Source: an uncultured beta proteobacterium (GTDB lineage Bacteria; Pseudomonadota; Gammaproteobacteria; Burkholderiales; Burkholderiaceae). From it: a stretch of DNA of 5,716 nucleotides. A model generated the notes under the pieces. It was not told the origin of the DNA, made no database searches, and saw only the letters and a list, made by a program, of their open reading frames with translations. Numbering within the stretch: the first letter of the stretch is position 1; each line of letters opens with the position of its first letter. Shown piece after piece: positions 1 to 5,540 of this stretch. The translations under genes and the position numbers were made by a program. The stretch spans positions 1-5,716 of the forward strand of contig CAJAFJ010000058.1 of assembly GCA_903938955.1 (NCBI GenBank), in the 5' to 3' direction.

Positions 1-1748
1 ACGCCACCAGCAAAATCAGCAGCCTGATCGACCTGGAGTCGGTCGGCACTATGGGTTTTAGGGGTGAAGCGCTGGCCGCCATCAACTCGATTGCCGACTG
101 CGCGATCCATTCACGGCCAGCCAGCCAACCCAGCGCTTACCGGCTGGACGGACGCACCGGTGAACTGGCCCCGGTGGCGCGCAGCACCGGCACCACGGTC
201 GAGGTCAAAGAGCTGTTTTTCAGCACCCCGGCACGGCGCAAGTTCCTTAAAACCGATGCCACTGAGCTGTCACATTGCGTGGAAGCGGTGCGCCGCCACG
301 CGCTGGCCCGGCCCGACGTGGGCTTTGCCATCTGGCATGAAGGCAAGCTGGTGGAGCAATGGCGCCGCTGCGAAAGCCGCGCGTTTGCCCTGGCCGCTTT
401 GGAGCAACGCCTGGCCGATGTATTGGGGGCCGACTTTGTCGAGCGCTCAGTCTGGGTCGACTACCAGACCAGTGCCAGCCGCCCCGGCAACCCGCCGCAG
501 ATCCGGGTCTGGGGCCGCGCGGGCATTCCGGATGCCGCGCGGTCGCGGGGAGACCAGCAGTTTTGCTACGTCAACGGCCGTTTTGTGCGCGACAAGGTGC
601 TGACCCACGCCGCCCGCAGCGCCTATGAAGACGTGTTGCACGGCCACCGCCAGCCGGTGTATGCGCTGTACATCGAGATCGACCCGACGCGGGTCGATGT
701 GAACGTGCATCCGACCAAGATTGAAGTGCGCTTTCGCGACAGCCGCGAAGTCCACCAAGCGGTACGCCATGCGGTGGAAGACGCCCTGGCCGCGCCCCGG
801 GCGGGCGTCACCGCGCCGGTCATCAACACCCTGGATGCCGGCCATCTGGAAAGTGCCTCGGGCCTGGCGGGTGGCTTGCCTCCCGCCAACGCCCCCTATG
901 TGCAGACCGCCATTCACTTCGACGCAGAAATCGGGCACCGGGTGAGCGACCTGGGGCTGTTGTGGAACAAGACGGAAACCACCCACGCCCCGACAGTTTG
1001 GGCGGGTCAGAACGAATTTTCTGCCGCCACATCGGCCAGCGCTGCGCTAACGGAGCTGCCCGACAGCCCCAGCGCCGCCCTGCCCCCAGCCGCCAACACC
1101 TGGCCGCTGGGGCGCGCCTTGGCGCAACTGCAAGGCATTTACATCCTGGCCGAAAACGCGCAAGGCTTGATCGTGGTGGACATGCACGCTGCCCACGAAC
1201 GCATCGTTTATGAGCGGCTCAAGGCGCAATGGCAAACCACCCAAGCATCCAGCAGCGTGGCCTACGGGCGGGATGGCACACCCGCCGAACCACGCCCGGC
1301 CCTGCCCGGCTTGACCAGCCAGCCACTGCTGATTCCCGTCACCTTTGCCGCCACCCCGGCCGAAGTCGCGACGGCCGAAGCGCATGCCGACACCCTGAAC
1401 ACACTGGGGCTGGAGATCACCCCGTTTTCAGCTAAAACCCTGGCGGTGCGCGCCGTGCCCAGCACCTTGGCGCAGGGTGATGCGGTGGAGTTGGCGCGCA
1501 GCGTGCTGGCAGAACTGGCCCAGCACGAAGCCAGCAGCGTCATCCAACGCGCCCACAACGAGTTGCTGGCCACCATGGCCTGCCACGGCGCGGTGCGCGC
1601 CAACCGGCGCCTGACGCTGGAAGAAATGAACGGGCTGTTGCGCCAGATGGAAGCCACCGACCGCTCCGACCAGTGCAACCACGGCCGCCCCACTTGGCGC
1701 CAGATCAGCATCAACGACCTCGACAAGTTATTTTTGCGCGGGCGTTAA
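1..1748 (+). CDS. mutL: DNA mismatch repair protein MutL, 3' part (5' end outside window)
   Basis: MutL couples mismatch recognition by MutS to strand incision and removal. The frame is open from base 3, and ATSKI (3-17) followed by GFRGEAL (54-74) is the conserved GHKL ATPase motif III region, so the ATG at 51 is internal and not the start. About 80 N-terminal residues, with the catalytic Glu and Mg-binding Asn, are missing only because of the window edge. FCYVNGRFV (561-587) and VDVNVHPTKIEVRF (693-734) mark the S5-fold transducer domain. A variable Ala/Pro-rich linker covers about 790-1100. The C-terminal dimerisation domain carries DMHAAHERIVYE (1179-1214), QPLLIP (1320-1337), the ACHGAVR block (from 1578) and CNHGRPTW (1674-1697), the metal-site motifs of endonuclease-type MutL that E. 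coli MutL lacks. This suggests a latent nicking activity. 581 codons are visible and the stop is TAA. norM follows after 23 bp. Confidence 0.97.
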   Translation, partial: ATSKISSLIDLESVGTMGFRGEALAAINSIADCAIHSRPASQPSAYRLDGRTGELAPVARSTGTTVEVKELFFSTPARRKFLKTDATELSHCVEAVRRHALARPDVGFAIWHEGKLVEQWRRCESRAFALAALEQRLADVLGADFVERSVWVDYQTSASRPGNPPQIRVWGRAGIPDAARSRGDQQFCYVNGRFVRDKVLTHAARSAYEDVLHGHRQPVYALYIEIDPTRVDVNVHPTKIEVRFRDSREVHQAVRHAVEDALAAPRAGVTAPVINTLDAGHLESASGLAGGLPPANAPYVQTAIHFDAEIGHRVSDLGLLWNKTETTHAPTVWAGQNEFSAATSASAALTELPDSPSAALPPAANTWPLGRALAQLQGIYILAENAQGLIVVDMHAAHERIVYERLKAQWQTTQASSSVAYGRDGTPAEPRPALPGLTSQPLLIPVTFAATPAEVATAEAHADTLNTLGLEITPFSAKTLAVRAVPSTLAQGDAVELARSVLAELAQHEASSVIQRAHNELLATMACHGAVRANRRLTLEEMNGLLRQMEATDRSDQCNHGRPTWRQISINDLDKLFLRGR

Positions 1749-1771
1749 GCCCATACCCCTAACGCCTGACC

Positions 1772-3184
1772 ATGCCCACACTCGCGACCCTCGGTCGTTT
1801 TTCATCACCTACCCAGCGCACCCGAGTTTTTGTAGAAATGCAGGCGCTATGGCTGCTGGCATGGCCGATCCTGATCGGCCAGCTGGCCAACGTGGGCATG
1901 TCGGTCCTCGATGTCGCCATGACCGGCCACACCACGGCGCAAGACCTGGCGGGAGTGTCGCTGGGCGTGTCGATCTGGACCATCGTCATCATTACCCTCA
2001 TGGGCGTGATGATGTCGATCAGCCCGATCGTGGCACACCACGTCGGAGCGCAAGAATTCACGAAAGTACCGCAGGTGGTACGTCAGGCCTTGTGGAAAGC
2101 CCTGGGCATGGGACTGATCGCCAGCCTGCTCGCCAATCTGGCGACCGTCGTATTCGACCACCTCAGCCTCGAACCGCAGGTGCGCGACATCGCCAAAAAC
2201 TTTGTGCAAATTACCAGTCTGGCCTTGCCCGCCTTTGCCTGCTACCGCGTGCTTTATGGCTACAGCGCCAGCCTGAACCAGACCAAACCCCTGATGGTGA
2301 TTGCCTTGGGCGCCCTGGCACTCAACGGCCTGCTGAACTGGCTGCTGATTTTTGGCAACCTGGGCTTTCCGCGACTGGGCGGCCTGGGCTGCGCCTGGTC
2401 GACGATGCTGTGCGTCTGGTTCAACCTGCTGGGCTTGCTGTGGTGGATGAAGCGCAGCCCCGATTACCGCAGCACCTGGCCGTTTGACCGCTTTGAGCTG
2501 CCGCACTGGCCGCAGGTGCGTAGCCTGCTGAAACTGGGGGTGCCGATTGGCGTGACCTACTTTGCCGAGACCAGCGCCTTCAGTCTGATTGCGCTGCTGG
2601 TGGCCCAACTGGGCAACGCCCAAGTGGCGGCGCACCAGATTGCGTTGAATTTTTCATCGCTGGTATTCATGCTGCCCTTGAGCCTGGGCGTGGCCATTTT
2701 GACCCGGGTCGGTCAGTCGCTGGGCGCAGACGACCCGGTGGCGGCGCGCTTTCGCGCCTGGGTGGGCGTCGGTACTGCGCTGTGTTTTGCCGCAGCCACG
2801 GCCACCCTCATCATGATCTTCAACACGCAGATTGCGGCGGCCTACACCTCCGACCAAGGAGTGGCCAAACTGGCGGCTCAACTGCTGTTCATGGCTGCCC
2901 TGTTTCAGATTTCGGATGCCGCGCAAGTGGCCACAGCGTGCGCCATTCGGGGCTACAAGGTGACACGGGCGCCAATGGCGATCCACCTCACCGCGTTCTG
3001 GGTTTTTTCACTACCGTTGGGTTATGTGCTGGGTTTGGCACCTGAGTGGTTTCCATGGCGACCGCCACAGGCACTGGGCGCGCAAGGCTTCTGGATTGCC
3101 CTGGTGGTCGGCCTGACGGTGGCGGCGCTGGGGCTCACCGTGCTATTGCGTCAGGTTGCCCGCCAACATCTGGCCCGGACATGA
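1772..3184 (+). CDS. norM: NorM-type MATE multidrug efflux transporter
   Basis: Inner-membrane antiporter that expels cationic drugs and dyes in exchange for Na+ or H+. The 470 residues form about 12 hydrophobic helices, the usual MATE length and topology. The segments VAAHQIALNFSSLVFMLPLSL, about residues 286-305, and FQISDAAQV...RGYK, about residues 378-395, closely match E. coli NorM from memory. The cation-site acidic residues appear conserved: D47 in helix 1, E266 in YFAETSAF and D382 in QISDAAQV. All three are 11 above the D36, E255 and D371 numbering of Vibrio NorM. ATG 1772 is chosen as the first in-frame ATG after mutL, though no Shine-Dalgarno sequence precedes it. The alternative ATG at 1838 (M23) would begin just before helix 1 and cannot be excluded. 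The gene probably shares a transcript with mutL and converges on the acidic-protein gene. Family certainty is high; the substrate is unknown. Confidence 0.94.
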   Translation: MPTLATLGRFSSPTQRTRVFVEMQALWLLAWPILIGQLANVGMSVLDVAMTGHTTAQDLAGVSLGVSIWTIVIITLMGVMMSISPIVAHHVGAQEFTKVPQVVRQALWKALGMGLIASLLANLATVVFDHLSLEPQVRDIAKNFVQITSLALPAFACYRVLYGYSASLNQTKPLMVIALGALALNGLLNWLLIFGNLGFPRLGGLGCAWSTMLCVWFNLLGLLWWMKRSPDYRSTWPFDRFELPHWPQVRSLLKLGVPIGVTYFAETSAFSLIALLVAQLGNAQVAAHQIALNFSSLVFMLPLSLGVAILTRVGQSLGADDPVAARFRAWVGVGTALCFAAATATLIMIFNTQIAAAYTSDQGVAKLAAQLLFMAALFQISDAAQVATACAIRGYKVTRAPMAIHLTAFWVFSLPLGYVLGLAPEWFPWRPPQALGAQGFWIALVVGLTVAALGLTVLLRQVARQHLART

Positions 3185-3195
3185 AGCGCCCAGCG

Positions 3196-3519
3196 TTACG
3201 CCTCAAAACGCGGGTGTGACTGCCCTTCGGCCAGTTCCCCCGTATCGGGGTCTATCCAGTCTGAAATGCCCAACTCATCCTCCGCCTCTTGCAGCGTTTC
3301 ACCCGGCTCCTGAGCCAAGTCATCGGCCGAGCCCATGTCGGCCGCGGCCAACTCGTAGGTTTCAAACGGCCCGATATCCTGCTTGCCATCGGGCGCGCGC
3401 CAATAATAACCATCGGGACGCGCCATGATCTGATCGTCAAGCGCATCGTCCATCACGTCTTCGACCTCCTCAATCAAAGCGATCTCTTCAGCGGTCACGG
3501 GCACTTTAATGATCTTCAT
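3196..3519 (-). CDS. Very acidic small protein of unknown function
   Basis: I do not recognise a named family. The 107 residues contain about 30 Asp/Glu against 6 Lys/Arg, giving a very low predicted pI. There is no signal peptide or membrane segment, so it is probably cytoplasmic. The N-terminal part (residues 1-33) is a likely helix with EEIALIEEVEDVMDD. The centre has an aromatic/Gly segment, DGYYWRAPDGKQDIGPF (about 36-52), which looks like a small beta structure. The C-terminal tail is acidic and includes DWIDPDTGEL. The start ATG is supported by an AGAGAAG purine run 7 nt upstream on the minus strand (3527-3533). Its stop lies 11 bp from the norM stop, in convergent orientation. Codon choice and strong third-position GC match the neighbours, which argues for a real gene. 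A DNA-mimic or protein-binding role would be speculation based on charge alone. Confidence 0.8.
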   Translation of the reverse strand: MKIIKVPVTAEEIALIEEVEDVMDDALDDQIMARPDGYYWRAPDGKQDIGPFETYELAAADMGSADDLAQEPGETLQEAEDELGISDWIDPDTGELAEGQSHPRFEA

Positions 3520-3526
3520 GATGCGT

Positions 3527-3533
3527 CTTCTCT
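3527..3533 (-). promoter_or_regulatory. Ribosome binding site of the acidic-protein gene
   Basis: Read on the minus strand this is AGAGAAG, a purine-rich Shine-Dalgarno-like run 7 nt before the ATG at 3519-3517. It supports that start codon. Confidence 0.5.
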
Positions 3534-3600
3534 GTAAAACTCAAGCCAGCAGGGCTCTTCGCCAACCAGAATCTTTGCATGACGAACAGCAGATAAATTC

Positions 3601-3629
3601 ATTTTGCCCACCTATATTTCTAACGTCAA
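3601..3629 (-). promoter_or_regulatory. Candidate sigma-70 promoter for the acidic-protein gene
   Basis: On the minus strand, TTGACG (3629-3624) matches the -35 consensus at five of six positions. After a 17-nt spacer comes CAAAAT (3606-3601), which matches the -10 consensus at four of six. Transcription would start near 3594 and give a leader of roughly 75 nt. This is a pattern match only. Confidence 0.35.
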
Positions 3630-3641
3630 CCCTTTATTGAA

Positions 3642-3677
3642 GCGCCTTTGACCGGGTTTTATTTACCGTCAAAGCGC
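3642..3677. repeat. Imperfect inverted repeat (hairpin A)
   Basis: The left arm GCGCCTTTGAC (3642-3652) pairs with the right arm GTCAAAGCGC (3668-3677), with C3646 bulged. Inside it GGT (3655-3657) can pair with ACC (3665-3667) around a TTTATTT loop, leaving C3653-G3654 bulged. That gives about 13 base pairs in total. No T-run follows on either strand, so it does not look like an intrinsic terminator. An operator or a leader-RNA structure is more likely. Confidence 0.6.
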
Positions 3678-3701
3678 TTGATAACTTCGTGTTTCAAGCG
3701 C
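3674..3701. repeat. Perfect 8-bp inverted repeat (hairpin B)
   Basis: GCGCTTGA (3674-3681) and TCAAGCGC (3694-3701) are exact reverse complements separated by 12 nt. The left arm reuses GCGC 3674-3677, which is also the end of hairpin A, so both hairpins cannot form fully at once. The element lies 45-72 bp before the SPOR gene start, a usual place for a repressor site or a leader structure. Confidence 0.6.
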
Positions 3702-3730
3702 AGGAATGGTGTTAAGGGAAACGGCCGGTC

Positions 3731-3742
3731 ATGCCAAAATAA
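3731..3742 (+). CDS. Possible three-codon leader ORF (MPK-stop)
   Basis: ATG CCA AAA TAA lies in the same frame as the SPOR gene, with its stop 3 nt before that gene's ATG. A good purine run, AAGGGA (3714-3719), sits 11 nt before this ATG but 26 nt before the ATG at 3746, so the ribosome site fits the leader better. Translation of the main gene could depend on reinitiation after the leader. It could equally be chance; confidence is low. Confidence 0.2.
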   Translation: MPK

Positions 3743-3745
3743 AGC

Positions 3746-5113
3746 ATGTCCGCAATCGCCCCAACTGCAGCCCCCCAAAGTGTTACTGCTTTGGATAATT
3801 TTGCCGAAAGCCCGACCACCGCGTTGTACCGCGCGGCCATTGGTCCGATTAACAGCGACTATTACCTGCCCATATTCAAACGCTTTGAGGCGGCTGACCG
3901 GACGGGCCCTTGCTGGAATTGGGCGGCTTGCCTGTACACCCTGAACTGGATGGCCTTTCGGCGGCTTTGGGGCGCCGCCCTGATTTACGCCGTGGTGATC
4001 GTCAGCGTGGCGATCCTGGTGCTGGTTTTGGGCACTTGGCTGTTTCAGTTATCGGAAACTTCAGAAGTTTTGCTGTGGCTGGCGCTTGGCGTTCTGAGCT
4101 TTGTCATCCCTGGTTTTTATGGCAACGCCTGGTTCCACGCAGCCAGCCGAAAAAAGATGGCCAGCGCCCTGGCGGCCAGCAAAACCATGCAGGAAGCCAC
4201 CGCACAACTGAACCGACAGGCCAGTTCAAAACAGTATTTTGTTGGCTTGGCGTTGGCCAACCTGGCCTTGACGGGCCTGATCGGGGGCGCCTACCTGCTA
4301 TTTCAGCAAGCCACCAGCCCGTCAATCAAAGCTGCAACAACCGCGGCACCACGCAATGTCACGGTGGGCCAGGTGCAAGTGCCTGCACTTGCTGCGGATA
4401 CTGCTGCTGCATCGGCATCAGCGGCGCCTGCCTCTGCAACAGCGTTGACAGCGGCTTTGGCGCCGGCTTCGGGATCTGTAGCTGCCGCCTCTGCAACGGT
4501 GTCGGCGTCGGAACCCACACCCACACGATCAGTGGCATTGGCATCTATGCCAGCGTCTGCAAAAACGCCCGCCACCACCCCAGCCTCCGCACCAGTCGCC
4601 CCCGCAGTCAAAGACCTTGCACGGTCAGACGCTTCAAAAAACACCGCCCAGACTCAGACCATGACCGAGTCCGTCAACGCGCGCCCCGTGGTGGCCCGCT
4701 TTGTGCCACGGCGGCCCCTTGTACCTCCGGTCGATTTACCGGCTGCAGCACCGTTGGAAGTCCCCCCAAAAACGCCCACCCTAGCCTCGTCGGCAGCGGC
4801 GCCAACGAAGAGCGTCACGGCCAGTCAGGCAACAGCCCCCAAGCTAAAGCAGAAGTCATCTGCAGCTGAAAAAGCAGGCGATGAAAAGAATTTTTACGTC
4901 AATGTGGGTTTATTTGCGCAAGAGCAGAACGCACACCAGACCCACACCAAGTTAGTGAGCGCAGGCCTGCCAGCCGAAGTCAAGGAACTCAACATGACCA
5001 ACGGCACACGCATCCGCGTGCGTGTCGGTCCTTTTGCCAGCGAATCCAAAGCAAACGCTGCGGCCAAAAAAGTTCGCCAGCTCAAACTGGATGCCATCGT
5101 CACCCAGCTTTAA
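3746..5113 (+). CDS. DUF2628-like membrane protein with C-terminal SPOR domain
   Basis: The predicted 455-residue inner-membrane protein probably contacts the cell wall. Residues 39-75 (YYLPIFKRF, then WNWAA and W..FRRLW) resemble the start of DUF2628 proteins, whose function is unknown. Likely membrane helices span about 74-99, 107-124 and 164-187. The Arg/Lys-bearing loop 134-163 and FRR at 71-73 would be cytoplasmic, which puts the C-terminus in the periplasm. Residues 190-378 are a low-complexity Ala/Ser/Thr/Pro linker long enough to reach through the periplasm. Residues 381-455 form a SPOR domain with paired motifs FYVNVGLFAQEQNA and RVRVGPFASESKANAAAKK; SPOR domains bind glycan strands stripped of peptides, typically at the septum. 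ATG 3746 is the only sensible start because an in-frame TAA lies at 3740, but no normally spaced Shine-Dalgarno precedes it. The gene is probably monocistronic and converges on the next one. Confidence 0.9.
   Translation: MSAIAPTAAPQSVTALDNFAESPTTALYRAAIGPINSDYYLPIFKRFEAADRTGPCWNWAACLYTLNWMAFRRLWGAALIYAVVIVSVAILVLVLGTWLFQLSETSEVLLWLALGVLSFVIPGFYGNAWFHAASRKKMASALAASKTMQEATAQLNRQASSKQYFVGLALANLALTGLIGGAYLLFQQATSPSIKAATTAAPRNVTVGQVQVPALAADTAAASASAAPASATALTAALAPASGSVAAASATVSASEPTPTRSVALASMPASAKTPATTPASAPVAPAVKDLARSDASKNTAQTQTMTESVNARPVVARFVPRRPLVPPVDLPAAAPLEVPPKTPTLASSAAAPTKSVTASQATAPKLKQKSSAAEKAGDEKNFYVNVGLFAQEQNAHQTHTKLVSAGLPAEVKELNMTNGTRIRVRVGPFASESKANAAAKKVRQLKLDAIVTQL
4375..4392. repeat. Short perfect dyad inside the SPOR-protein linker
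   Basis: GCAAGTGC (4375-4382) and GCACTTGC (4385-4392) are exact reverse complements with a 2-bp gap, within the codons for QVQVPALAA at the start of the linker. It is most likely a coincidence of Gln/Val/Ala/Leu codons. Confidence 0.4.
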
Positions 5114-5132
5114 TGAATGAGTGGGTCGACGC

Positions 5133-5390
5133 TTATGGCTTGGGGTGGGTCTTGAGATAGTCGTGAATCACTTCTGACACCCGTTCCAGCTTTTGCATCG
5201 CCTCAGGCACGAACTTCGTCAAAGGGTGCGCGGCCCGGTATTTCTCCATGAAATCCTCAAGCGACTCATGCTTGTCGGCAGGCAGTCTGGCATCCATTTC
5301 TTTCTTGGTGCTGTAGGCGTGCTGTTGGCGCAGTTCTGCCGCCAGTTCCCGCACATGGGCGGCCAGGATCAAATCTTGTGTTCTCATCAT
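5133..5390 (-). CDS. Small charged helical protein of unknown function
   Basis: Not recognised. It is 85 residues, with no signal peptide or membrane segment, rich in Lys, Arg, Glu, His and Ala and likely all helical, so probably cytoplasmic. Readable stretches are LAAHVRELAAELRQQ (about 9-23), KHESLEDFMEKY (about 40-51) and KLERVSEVIHDYLKTH near the C-terminus. The gene opens with two successive ATG codons. The second (5387-5385) sits 6 nt after a GGA on the minus strand and is the better-spaced start, so the product may be 84 residues. Its stop is 19 bp from the SPOR gene's stop, in convergent orientation, and upstream it faces the divergent lipoprotein gene. Codon use matches the neighbours. 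It may be a lineage-specific conserved protein; that was not tested. Confidence 0.72.
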   Translation of the reverse strand: MMRTQDLILAAHVRELAAELRQQHAYSTKKEMDARLPADKHESLEDFMEKYRAAHPLTKFVPEAMQKLERVSEVIHDYLKTHPKP

Positions 5391-5540
5391 CTGTCCAATC
5401 TATGAGTTGGTTGTAAAAACTATTATGGCGCTCAGCGTGTTGGGCACGCGAGAATTCGAGCATCCCTGACGTATATTTAAATGGCAAAACTTAGCATCAG
5501 CAATGCCATGAGTCCTGAATATCAAAAAAATGGGGCTGAA
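5391..5540. promoter_or_regulatory. Divergent intergenic region upstream of the lipoprotein gene
   Basis: This 150-bp region is AT-rich near both genes. Candidate -10 boxes are CATAAT on the minus strand (5427-5422) and TATATT on the plus strand (5472-5477), but neither has a good -35 at normal spacing. A bulged hairpin lies between them at 5431-5452. The lipoprotein frame is open from 5481, immediately after a TAA at 5478, so part of this stretch would be coding if an upstream ATG were used. Confidence 0.4.
5431..5452. repeat. Bulged inverted repeat in the divergent region
   Basis: CTC (5431-5433) plus GCGTG (5435-5439) pairs with CACGC (5445-5449) plus GAG (5450-5452) around a TTGGG loop, with A5434 bulged, giving 8 base pairs. 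No T-run follows directly on either strand. It could be an operator or chance. Confidence 0.4.

Larger units (their letters stand above)
3520..3745. promoter_or_regulatory. Divergent intergenic control region
   Basis: This 226-bp gap separates the acidic-protein gene (minus) from the SPOR-protein gene (plus). It is visibly more AT-rich than the coding DNA on either side and contains no credible gene other than a possible three-codon leader at 3731. It holds the minus-strand promoter candidate and, nearer the SPOR gene, two overlapping dyads built on an AAGCGC core (3637-3704). I found no convincing -35/-10 pair for the plus strand; the nearest motifs, TTGACC at 3648 and TTGATA at 3678, lack a -10 box at normal spacing. 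Confidence 0.6.

Noticed and set aside
51..1748. ATG at 51 as the true mutL start
   Set aside because: The frame is open to the window edge and the codons at 3-50 encode the conserved ATSKI segment, so the gene starts upstream.
1847..2635. 262-codon minus-strand frame opposite norM
   Set aside because: It is His/Gln/Arg/Gly-rich with no recognisable domain and lies fully opposite a clear membrane transporter, so it is a shadow frame of high-GC DNA.
3642..3677. Hairpin A as a Rho-independent terminator
   Set aside because: There is no run of T on either strand after the stem, and on both strands it lies upstream of a divergent gene rather than after one.
3648..3944. 98-codon TTG-started plus frame across the intergenic region into the SPOR gene
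   Set aside because: It runs out of frame into the SPOR gene, has no ribosome site, and its product shows no family resemblance.
4400..4600. Tandem DNA repeat or microsatellite in the linker coding region
   Set aside because: Words such as CCTCTGCAAC recur (4430s and 4480s) but without a fixed period. The pattern is explained by Ala/Ser/Thr codon bias in a low-complexity linker.
4303..4644. Minus-strand Ala/Asp-rich frame of 113 codons opposite the linker
   Set aside because: Its repeated Ala/Asp pattern is the mirror of the Ala/Ser-rich linker codons on the plus strand. It has no independent support.
3910..4869. 319-codon plus-strand open frame overlapping the SPOR-protein gene
   Set aside because: It lies in another frame of the SPOR gene and reads as Cys/Gly/His/Arg-rich low-complexity sequence without domains. 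It is open because of the GC-rich repetitive linker codons.
5431..5460. Sigma-54 promoter around TTGGGCAC
   Set aside because: There is a partial -24-like TGGGCAC but no TTGC -12 element at the required spacing.
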